In this document: piece by piece, positions 1 through 4,379 of the stretch
Layout of the letters: each line of letters begins with the position of its first letter
Position numbering within the stretch: the first letter of the stretch is position 1
Source: Clostridiales bacterium
GTDB taxonomy: Bacteria; Bacillota_A; Clostridia; Christensenellales; Aristaeellaceae
Direction of reading: 5' to 3'
Assembly (NCBI GenBank): GCA_012514855.1
Contig: JAAYZL010000206.1
Span: 1-6,250 of the forward strand
DNA length: 6,250 nucleotides
The notes under the pieces: model-generated
Told to the model about the DNA's origin: nothing
The model's database searches: none
What the model saw: the letters and a program-made list of their open reading frames with translations, nothing else
Position numbers and translations under genes: made by a program

Positions 1-303
1 GAGACCATGAAGGAGCTCCTGTTGAAGCTCGTCAGGATGCGCGTGCGCCCGTACTACCTCTACCAGTGCGACCTGAGCCAGGGCATCGGCCACTTCCGCA
101 CGCGCGTCGAGGAGGGCGTCGAGATACTGCGCAACCTGACCGGGCGCATCTCCGGCTTCGCGGTGCCGAAGTTCGTCATCGACGCGCCGGACGGCGGCGG
201 GAAAATCCCGATCCAGCACGACTACGTGCTCAAAAAGGACGACCGGGAGGTGCTGCTCGAAAACTGGAAGGGGGAGACCTACCGGTATCCGCAGCCGAAA
301 TAG
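1..303 (+). CDS. kamA: KamA-family lysine 2,3-aminomutase, C-terminal 100 residues (5' end outside window)
   Basis: This is the end of a radical-SAM, PLP-dependent aminomutase, probably converting L-lysine to beta-lysine in the cytoplasm. The reading frame is open from base 1, so the start lies upstream; the ATG at 7 is internal. Visible family signatures are RPYYLYQCD (bases 46-72) and DAPDGGGKIP (181-210). By spacing in the well-studied Clostridium subterminale enzyme, the Asp at 70-72 matches Asp293, the Asp at 181-183 matches Asp330 (both contact the substrate epsilon-amino group), and the Lys at 202-204 matches the PLP-binding Lys337. Keeping both aspartates favours lysine over glutamate as substrate (inference). 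The radical-SAM CxxxCxxC motif is not in the window. The protein stops about where other KamA proteins continue into a C-terminal CxCxxC zinc tail, which is absent here. A terminator follows 5 bases later, so the stop looks genuine. The family is certain; the exact substrate is not. Confidence 0.9.
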   Translation, partial: ETMKELLLKLVRMRVRPYYLYQCDLSQGIGHFRTRVEEGVEILRNLTGRISGFAVPKFVIDAPDGGGKIPIQHDYVLKKDDREVLLENWKGETYRYPQPK

Positions 304-307
304 ACAG

Positions 308-339
308 CCGGGGATCGAGTTCGTCGGTCCCCGGTTTTT
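308..339 (+). terminator. Intrinsic terminator after the kamA-like gene
   Basis: The arms CCGGGGA (308-314) and TCCCCGG (328-334) are perfect complements. The stem can extend inward to 318/324 with one G-U pair, leaving a 5-base loop. Five T residues (335-339) follow directly. The structure begins 5 bases after the stop codon and ends before the next promoter, so it separates the two transcription units. Confidence 0.92.
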
Positions 340-346
340 GGCCCGC

Positions 347-375
347 TTGACAGGTTCCGGTTCGTTGCGTATAAT
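347..375 (+). promoter_or_regulatory. Consensus housekeeping (sigma-A type) promoter for the TSCPD gene
   Basis: The -35 box TTGACA (347-352) and -10 box TATAAT (370-375) both match consensus in all six positions, with the optimal 17-base spacer. Transcription should start near 382, about 25 bases before the chosen ATG. No obvious operator overlaps it, so strong constitutive expression is the simplest reading. It lies just downstream of the kamA terminator and upstream of the GGAGG ribosome site at 395-399. Confidence 0.9.
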
Positions 376-406
376 TGGGCGTATGCACCGACACGGAGGA
401 TGTGAA

Positions 407-655
407 ATGCACAGCTTCAAGACGCGCGGGACCTGTTCCCGGCAGATTCAGATAGAGCTTTCGGAGGACACGGTCCGGCGCGTGGAGTTCGTCGGCGGCT
501 GCGCCGGGAACGCGCAGGGCGTCGCGCGGCTCGTCGAGGGCATGCCGGTCGACGACGTGATCCGGAGGCTCAAGGGCATACAGTGCCGCAGCGGAACCTC
601 CTGCCCCGACCAGCTCGCCCGCGCGCTGGAGGACATCCGCAAAAACGACAGGTAA
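407..655 (+). CDS. Stand-alone four-cysteine TSCPD-domain protein (TIGR03905-like)
   Basis: This 82-residue cytoplasmic protein has no signal peptide or membrane segment. It matches the small TSCPD family by its SGTSCPDQLA motif (residues 62-71), the GGCAGN motif (31-36) and an N-terminal RGTC. The four cysteines at 10, 32, 60 and 66 suggest a metal or Fe-S site (inference). The related domain closes the C-terminus of B12-dependent ribonucleotide reductases, but the function of the free-standing form is not established. The start at 407 is chosen because GGAGG at 395-399 precedes it by 7 bases. Upstream in-frame ATGs at 338 and 383 lack a ribosome site, and the first lies before the promoter. 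It is the first gene of a probable two-gene operon; the next starts 12 bases after its stop. Confidence 0.92.
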   Translation: MHSFKTRGTCSRQIQIELSEDTVRRVEFVGGCAGNAQGVARLVEGMPVDDVIRRLKGIQCRSGTSCPDQLARALEDIRKNDR

Positions 656-667
656 CGGAGGGAACGC

Positions 668-1288
668 ATGCTTTCAACCGAGGGCGGCCGCTACGAGGGC
701 ACCGCGACAAGCGCCTATTCGCCGAACATCGTCCGGCCCGGAAAGCGGGCGCCGGGCGGTCGGCGCGCGGCGCTGAAGATCGCGCTGTGCGTGCTGCTGC
801 CCCCGATCGGGCTTCTATACATCTGGCGCACGCGCTCGTTCCCGCTGCGCGGGCGCATGCTCGCGACGGCGATGGCGTTCGTGTCGATGGCGCTCCTCTT
901 CCTGCCGACGATCCCGAAACCGCAGCTGAACCGGGTGCTCCCGAACCCGGTCGCGCCCGCGGGGGCGACGAGGGCGCCGGCGTCCGACGCCGTGACCGCG
1001 CTCTCGAACATCGAGCAGTTGCTGATCGCGCAGGAGGCCGCCGAGGCCGCGAGGCTGCAGGAGGGGCAGGAAGCGCCCACCGAGGACCCCGCGCTGGCGG
1101 CGCAGCGGGAGGCGGAGAACGAGGCGATATTGAACACGACCGTCTACAGCGTCAACAAGGGCGCGAAGCTGTACCACACCGGCCCGACCTGCGGAAACCA
1201 GATCAACCGCAAGCAGTTGACCGTCCAGCAGGCGATCGCGAACGGGCTGGGCGCGTGCAAGGACTGCAAACCGCCGACGCCAAAGTAA
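668..1288 (+). CDS. Two-pass membrane protein with C-terminal Ada-like His/Cys metal site
   Basis: I do not recognise this 206-residue protein as a named family. Residues 1-33 are polar and Arg/Gly-rich. Two hydrophobic segments follow (about 35-53 and 64-80), joined by a short basic loop (RTRSFPLRGR). A Pro/Ala linker and an Ala/Glu/Gln-rich stretch (about 108-155, possibly helical) lead to a compact C-terminal module (159-203). That module has Tyr169-His170, Cys175, Cys197 and Cys200 in the order YH-x4-C-x21-C-x2-C followed by KPP. It resembles the small zinc-binding repeats related to the Ada N-terminal domain, found at the ends of many Gram-positive surface or membrane proteins. Metal binding is inferred. 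By the positive-inside rule the basic loop should be cytoplasmic, which would place both termini outside, but this is uncertain. The start has GGAGGG at 657-662. It lies 12 bases after the TSCPD gene and is probably co-transcribed with it. Confidence 0.85.
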   Translation: MLSTEGGRYEGTATSAYSPNIVRPGKRAPGGRRAALKIALCVLLPPIGLLYIWRTRSFPLRGRMLATAMAFVSMALLFLPTIPKPQLNRVLPNPVAPAGATRAPASDAVTALSNIEQLLIAQEAAEAARLQEGQEAPTEDPALAAQREAENEAILNTTVYSVNKGAKLYHTGPTCGNQINRKQLTVQQAIANGLGACKDCKPPTPK

Positions 1289-1318
1289 CTGGTTGAAAAT
1301 TTCGGTTTTTGAACAGGC

Positions 1319-1350
1319 GAAGACCCCGGGTCGGCATTCCCGGGGTCTTC
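1319..1350. terminator. Perfect 12-bp inverted repeat between convergent genes, probable bidirectional terminator
   Basis: The arms 1319-1330 (GAAGACCCCGGG) and 1339-1350 are exact complements around an 8-base loop. The structure lies 30 bases past the membrane protein stop and about 85 bases past the end of rluF on the other strand. Only a weak T run follows on the plus strand (AATGTTTG) and none on the minus strand, so efficiency is uncertain. The rest of the 147-base gap (1289-1435) holds one small hairpin, ACGCC (1373-1377) with GGCGT (1382-1386). Read on the minus strand it has a GAAA loop, and it may help end rluF transcription. Confidence 0.7.
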
Positions 1351-1435
1351 AATGTTTGAGGGGGGAAGGGTGACGCCTTTCGGCGTTGAGGGGATTATAC
1401 CGGTCATGTGTGGACAAAGTGTGTCAGATTCCGGT

Positions 1436-2152
1436 CTATTTGGAAACGATTCCGGCCTTTTCGAGGCACTTCATCTCCTGCGGGGTCAGGGGACGCCACT
1501 GTCCGGGCTGCATGTCGCCGAGGCGTATGCCCAAAATCCGCACGCGGCGGAGCTTGCGGACGCTGTAGCCGAGCGCCTCGCACATCCTGCGGATCTGGCG
1601 GTTCAGCCCCTGCACGAGCACGATGTTGAACGAGCGGTCGCCGGTTTTGCGCGCGCGGCAGGGCAGCGTCACGGTGTCGAGAATCCTTACGCCCGCCATC
1701 ATCCTCTCGAGGAATTCCCGCGTCACCGGGCGGTCGACCTCGACCTCGTACTCGCGCTCGTGCCCGCCCGCGGCGCGCAGGAGCCGGTTGACGATCTCGC
1801 CGTCGCTGGTCAAAAGCAGCAGCCCCTCGCTGTCGCGGTCGAGGCGCCCGACCGGGAACACGCGGATCGGGTAGTTCAAATAGGACACCACGTTGTACGT
1901 TTCGCGCGGGTCGGCGGTCGACACGATGCCGACCGGCTTGTTGAGCGCGATGTACACGCGCTCGCCGCGCCCGGAGAGCGGCCGCCCGTCGACCGACACG
2001 CGCATGCCGTCCTCGATCTTGTCCCCGAGCACGCCCGGCCGCCCGTCGACCGTCACGCGCCCCTCCCCGATCAGCCGGTCGGCCTCGCGCCGGGAGCAGT
2101 GGCCGCTGTCGGCGATGAACTTGTTCAGCCGCTTTTCTTCCAAAAAAATCAC
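1436..2152 (-). CDS. rluF: 23S rRNA pseudouridine synthase RluF
   Basis: This enzyme isomerises a uridine in 23S rRNA to pseudouridine; the Escherichia coli member acts on U2604. With the GTG start the product has 238 residues. An S4 RNA-binding domain (about 8-55) carries RLNKFIADSGHCSRREADR. The catalytic domain follows, with ALNKPVGIVS (69-78), the catalytic Asp105 in GRLDRDSEGL, and VQGLNRQIRRMCE (180-192). HEREYEVEVDRP and LGDMQPGQWRPLT fit the RluF branch better than RluB or RluE. The frame stays open upstream to an ATG at 2266, but that extension matches nothing in the family and lies beyond the predicted promoter. GTG at 2152 is therefore chosen. It has no Shine-Dalgarno sequence and sits at the predicted transcript 5' end. 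A TTG at 2143 is the alternative. The gene is divergent from rlmI and convergent with the membrane protein gene. Confidence 0.9.
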   Translation of the reverse strand: MIFLEEKRLNKFIADSGHCSRREADRLIGEGRVTVDGRPGVLGDKIEDGMRVSVDGRPLSGRGERVYIALNKPVGIVSTADPRETYNVVSYLNYPIRVFPVGRLDRDSEGLLLLTSDGEIVNRLLRAAGGHEREYEVEVDRPVTREFLERMMAGVRILDTVTLPCRARKTGDRSFNIVLVQGLNRQIRRMCEALGYSVRKLRRVRILGIRLGDMQPGQWRPLTPQEMKCLEKAGIVSK

Positions 2153-2159
2153 CCGTACC

Positions 2160-2188
2160 AGTATACCACGCCGCGCGGGAATCGACAA
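2160..2188 (-). promoter_or_regulatory. Predicted sigma-A promoter for rluF
   Basis: Read on the minus strand, the -35 box is TTGTCG (2188-2183, four of six consensus) and the -10 box is TATACT (2165-2160, five of six), with a 17-base spacer. Transcription should start near 2153, essentially at the GTG codon of rluF. The -35 box overlaps that of the divergent rlmI promoter by five bases. Confidence 0.75.
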
Positions 2189-2210
2189 GCGCGCCGAAAC
2201 GTGGCATAAT
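2182..2210 (+). promoter_or_regulatory. Predicted sigma-A promoter for rlmI
   Basis: The -35 box TCGACA (2182-2187) and the -10 box CATAAT (2205-2210) each match five of six consensus positions, with a 17-base spacer. The transcript should start near 2217, giving a leader of about 27 bases that holds the AGGAG ribosome site at 2232-2236. The -35 box lies almost exactly on top of the rluF -35 box on the other strand. Confidence 0.78.
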
Positions 2211-2243
2211 AGGGAACGTGAATCTGACCGCAGGAGAGAGATC

Positions 2244-3410
2244 ATGGCAAAGGCAATGCTTCGCAAGACCCGCGAGACGCGCGTGCGCGGGGGGCATCCG
2301 TGGATCTACGCGTCGGAGATCGAGACGGTCGAGGGCGAGTGCGCGCCCGGCGGCGTGATCGACGTCGTCAGCTCGAAGGGCACGTTTCTCGGGCGCGCGC
2401 TGTACAACCCGAAGTCGCAGATCACGCTGCGCATGCTGACGACGAGGGACGAGCCGGTCGACGAGGAATTCTTCTTCCGAAGGCTCGCGGACGCGTGGGC
2501 GTACCGCAAGCTGCTCTGCGACCCGATGAGCTGCCGGCTCGTGTTCTCCGAGTCGGACTTTCTGCCGGGGCTCGTCGTCGACAAGTTCGGGGACGTGCTG
2601 TCGATGCAGACGCTGTCGCTCGGCATGGACCAGCGCAAGGGGCTGCTCTGCGACCTGTTGGAGCAGATCGTGAAGCCCGCGGGCATCTACGAGCGCAACG
2701 ACGTGCCGGTCAGGAGGCACGAGGGGTTGGAACAAGTGACCGGGCTCCTGCGCGGCGAGGTGCCCGACCGGGTCGAGATGGCCGAGAACGGCATCCGCTT
2801 CTCAGTCGACGTCAAGGGCGGCCAGAAGACCGGCTTCTTCCTCGATCAAAAGCAAAACCGCGCGGCTCTCAAGCCGTTCTGCTTAGGCGCCCGGGTGCTC
2901 GACTGCTTCTGCCACAACGGGTCGTTCGCGCTGCACGCCGCGAAGTACGGGGCGGAGAGCGTGCTCGGCGTCGACATCTCCGGGGACGCGGTCGAGGTCG
3001 CCCGCGAAAACGCGCGCCGGAACGGCCTCGACGTCCGCTTCGAGGCGCGCAACTGCTTCGACCACCTGCGCGAGCTGACCGACGCGGGCGAGAAATTCGA
3101 CCTGATCGTGCTCGACCCGCCGGCGTTCACGAAGTCCCGCGCCGCGGTCGAGAGCGCGCTGCGCGGCTACAAGGAGATCAATTTGCGCGCGCTGAAGCTC
3201 GCCCGGCCCGGCGGGTTCGTGGTCACCTGCTCGTGCTCGCAGCACGTTTCGGACGAGGCGTTTCAGACGATGGTCAACCACGCCGCGCGCGACGGCAAAA
3301 AGCGCGTCCGGCTCGTCGAGTCGCGCACGCAGGCGACCGACCACCCGATATTGCCGGCGGCGAGCGAGACGAAGTACCTGAAGTGCATGATTCTGCAGGT
3401 GATGGAGTAA
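2244..3410 (+). CDS. rlmI: 23S rRNA (cytosine-5)-methyltransferase, RlmI type
   Basis: This 388-residue protein is close in length to Escherichia coli RlmI (396), which makes m5C at position 1962 of 23S rRNA using S-adenosylmethionine. An N-terminal PUA RNA-binding domain (about 2-75) carries RVRGGHPWIYASEIE. A linker domain contains LPGLVVDKFGD (107-117) and GIYERNDVPVRRHEGLE. The Rossmann methyltransferase domain has KTGFFLDQKQNR (195-206), SAM-binding VLDCFCHNGSFALHAA (218-233), the acidic GVDIS (242-246), DPPAF (291-295) and TCSCS (328-332). The last holds the likely catalytic cysteine. The start is the ATG preceded by AGGAG with a 7-base gap; the longer open frame upstream is not conserved and overlaps rluF. 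It is divergent from rluF, another 23S rRNA modifier, and ends 2 bases from the convergent cysteine-rich gene, with no visible terminator. Confidence 0.94.
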   Translation: MAKAMLRKTRETRVRGGHPWIYASEIETVEGECAPGGVIDVVSSKGTFLGRALYNPKSQITLRMLTTRDEPVDEEFFFRRLADAWAYRKLLCDPMSCRLVFSESDFLPGLVVDKFGDVLSMQTLSLGMDQRKGLLCDLLEQIVKPAGIYERNDVPVRRHEGLEQVTGLLRGEVPDRVEMAENGIRFSVDVKGGQKTGFFLDQKQNRAALKPFCLGARVLDCFCHNGSFALHAAKYGAESVLGVDISGDAVEVARENARRNGLDVRFEARNCFDHLRELTDAGEKFDLIVLDPPAFTKSRAAVESALRGYKEINLRALKLARPGGFVVTCSCSQHVSDEAFQTMVNHAARDGKKRVRLVESRTQATDHPILPAASETKYLKCMILQVME

Positions 3411-3412
3411 AA

Positions 3413-3874
3413 TCAGAGCTCCGCCGACCGGAACGCGTCCTCGAGCGCCTGCCATTTTTGAAGGAATGCTTCGCCCTCCGGCTCGCTCGCGATCGTCCGG
3501 ATTGCCCGGGCGACGGCGCGGACGAACGCGGGGTTCAGCTCCTTCAGGCCGCACTCCGCGAGCGGGCACATCGCGCGGGCGCGGCGGTCTATGCGCACCG
3601 TCCAGCCCGAGGCCGATTTGACCGGCGTCAGCGGGAAGATGCGGCAGCCGAGCGGACGGCGGTCGCGGTCGCAGGCTCCCTCGCACGTGTGGAGCGGGGC
3701 GAAGCCGCCGTCCGTTCCGGGGAGCAGCTTGTCCTCGCCCGGGAACAGGTACACGCCGCCCTGCCCGTCTTCGTCCGCCCTGCAGCAGGCCGATCCGCAG
3801 AGCGCGCCGCAGTCGGACGACAGCGGCGTAAGGCCGCCGATTTCCCGCCGGGCTTTCAAAACCGCCGCCTCCAT
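3413..3874 (-). CDS. Cysteine-rich YkgJ-like protein (putative zinc/iron-chelating domain)
   Basis: This 153-residue protein has no signal peptide or membrane segment. It has nine cysteines: DCGALCGSACC (21-31), CEGACDRDRRPLGCRIFPL (64-82) and CPLAEC (103-108). The CxxxCxxxCC cluster followed by RPxxCRxFPL recalls the YkgJ/CxxCxxCC family of putative zinc- or iron-chelating proteins. The first cluster is spaced more widely than the classical form, so membership is an inference. The C-terminal third (about 110-153) is Ala/Glu-rich and probably helical. The start at 3874 is preceded by a G-rich site with GGGAGGGG, 4 bases away. In-frame ATGs at 3934 and 3916 lie upstream of the predicted transcript start and are rejected. 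It is divergent from the ferredoxin gene and convergent with rlmI. No function is known to me; metal storage, metallocentre assembly or redox sensing are all possible. Confidence 0.82.
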   Translation of the reverse strand: MEAAVLKARREIGGLTPLSSDCGALCGSACCRADEDGQGGVYLFPGEDKLLPGTDGGFAPLHTCEGACDRDRRPLGCRIFPLTPVKSASGWTVRIDRRARAMCPLAECGLKELNPAFVRAVARAIRTIASEPEGEAFLQKWQALEDAFRSAEL

Positions 3875-3895
3875 CGAACCCCTCCCCCGCCGGAA

Positions 3896-3925
3896 ATCGT
3901 AGCATATAGACCGCATGAAAGTCAA
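3896..3925 (-). promoter_or_regulatory. Predicted promoter (extended -10) for the cysteine-rich gene
   Basis: On the minus strand the -35 box is TTGACT (3925-3920, five of six consensus). The -10 box is TACGAT (3901-3896, four of six), preceded by TGC as an extended -10, with an 18-base spacer. Transcription would begin near 3889, leaving a short leader and supporting the ATG at 3874. The -35 box is 9 bases from that of the divergent ferredoxin promoter. Confidence 0.65.
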
Positions 3926-3934
3926 TGGACGCAC

Positions 3935-3963
3935 TTGCTTTTTGGCCGGATGCGTTGTATAAT
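3935..3963 (+). promoter_or_regulatory. Predicted promoter for the ferredoxin gene
   Basis: A perfect -10 box TATAAT (3958-3963) lies 17 bases after a weaker -35 box TTGCTT (3935-3940, three of six). The transcript should start near 3970. The leader then carries AAAGGAGGTG (3978-3987), a near-ideal complement to the end of 16S rRNA, 6 bases before the ATG, so high translation is expected. Confidence 0.78.
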
Positions 3964-3993
3964 GGCGCTGTTGAATTAAAGGAGGTGTGATTC

Positions 3994-4164
3994 ATGGCAT
4001 ATTTCATCAACGATGATTGCATCGCGTGCGGCGCGTGCGTGGACGAATGTCCGGTTTCGGCGATTACCGAAGGCGAGAGCAAGTACGTCATCGACGCGGA
4101 CGCGTGCATTTCCTGCGGCGCCTGCGCGGGCGTGTGCCCGGTCAATGCTCCCAACGAGGAATAA
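3994..4164 (+). CDS. 2[4Fe-4S] clostridial-type ferredoxin
   Basis: This 56-residue protein is a small cytoplasmic electron carrier, the usual low-potential partner of hydrogenases, pyruvate:ferredoxin oxidoreductase and Rnf-type complexes in anaerobes. The two cluster motifs are complete: Cys9, 12, 15 and 19 ([12 protein letters not shown]) and Cys38, 41, 44 and 48 ([12 protein letters not shown]). As usual in this fold, the last cysteine of each motif binds the other cluster. The length matches the classical clostridial ferredoxins, which have about 55 residues. The start is fixed by the strong ribosome site and by MAYFINDDC, a typical family N-terminus. The gene has its own promoter and terminator, so it is monocistronic. 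The neighbours do not reveal its specific redox partner. Confidence 0.97.
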   Translation: MAYFINDDCIACGACVDECPVSAITEGESKYVIDADACISCGACAGVCPVNAPNEE

Positions 4165-4184
4165 TCCCGTTTCCTTTCGAAAAT

Positions 4185-4217
4185 CCGCTTCCGGCGCTAA
4201 CGGGGGCGGCTTTTTTT
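4185..4217 (+). terminator. Intrinsic terminator of the ferredoxin gene
   Basis: CCGCTTCCG (4185-4193) pairs with CGGGGGCGG (4201-4209), including two G-U pairs, around a 7-base loop. Seven T residues (4211-4217) follow at once. It begins 20 bases after the ferredoxin stop codon and closes that single-gene unit. Confidence 0.85.
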
Positions 4218-4229
4218 GCCGTCCGATCG

Positions 4230-4258
4230 TTGCACAATTGTGACAAAAATTCTATAAA
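4230..4258 (+). promoter_or_regulatory. Tentative promoter upstream of the SpoIID/LytB gene
   Basis: The best candidate in the 215-base intergenic region is TATAAA (4253-4258) with TTGCAC (4230-4235) 17 bases upstream. The -35 match is poor (three of six), and the surrounding AT-rich stretch (about 4235-4282) offers other -10-like strings such as TATAAAAT at 4271. A promoter here would give a leader of about 115 bases. A sporulation sigma factor promoter is conceivable, but I cannot identify one with confidence. Confidence 0.4.
4233..4242. repeat. 10-bp palindrome CACAATTGTG within the tentative promoter
   Basis: The sequence is a perfect palindrome, flanked by TTG on the left and ACAA on the right, a second near-symmetric element offset by one base. 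It lies between the candidate -35 and -10 boxes and so could be an operator. It does not match the Rex or CRP consensus well. Confidence 0.35.
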
Positions 4259-4335
4259 TATTGCGATTTTTATAAAATAATGCAGGATTTGCGCGCCCGG
4301 CGGCGAATATCTCCCGTCGGATGCATCTGCGTTGG

Positions 4336-4359
4336 TGTAATATCCCGGATTTTATTACA
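4336..4359. repeat. Inverted repeat TGTAATA-N10-TATTACA before the SpoIID/LytB ribosome site
   Basis: The 7-base arms (4336-4342 and 4353-4359) are exact complements separated by 10 bases. The dyad ends 10 bases before the GGAGG ribosome site (4370-4374). It could be a two-fold operator or a weak AU-rich leader hairpin; the sequence alone does not decide. Confidence 0.5.
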
Positions 4360-4379
4360 AAAGTATTTCGGAGGACGTC

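Noticed and set aside
583..1296. Plus-strand open frame of 237 codons overlapping the TSCPD and membrane protein genes
   Set aside because: It has no ribosome site and an Arg/Ala/Gly-rich product. The overlapping frame at 668 has clear membrane segments and a metal-site motif.
2153..2266. N-terminal extension of rluF to an ATG at 2266
   Set aside because: The extra 38 residues match nothing in the family, lie upstream of the predicted transcript start and overlap the rlmI start region.
1404..2735. Minus-strand open frame of 443 codons overlapping rluF and the start of rlmI
   Set aside because: It runs in another frame across two well-supported genes and has a low-complexity Arg/Ala-rich product with no motif.
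3875..3934. Longer start of the cysteine-rich protein at 3934
   Set aside because: The predicted promoter and transcript start (about 3889) lie downstream of it, and the strong G-rich ribosome site is next to the ATG at 3874.
2300..3979. Plus-strand open frame of 559 codons across rlmI and the cysteine-rich gene
   Set aside because: It crosses the end of rlmI and a minus-strand gene, and the product is Arg-rich without family signatures, as expected for an out-of-frame reading.
2883..4154. Minus-strand open frame of 423 codons covering the ferredoxin and cysteine-rich genes
   Set aside because: It overlaps the ferredoxin cluster motifs and the divergent promoters and shows no domain.
4233..4255. 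Rex- or CRP-type operator before the SpoIID/LytB gene
   Set aside because: A TTGTGA half-site is present at 4238-4243, but no matching second half-site occurs at the required spacing.
4245..4271. Inverted repeat AAAAAT/ATTTTT as a hairpin
   Set aside because: It has only six A-T pairs in an AT-rich stretch with a 15-base loop, so chance is the better explanation.
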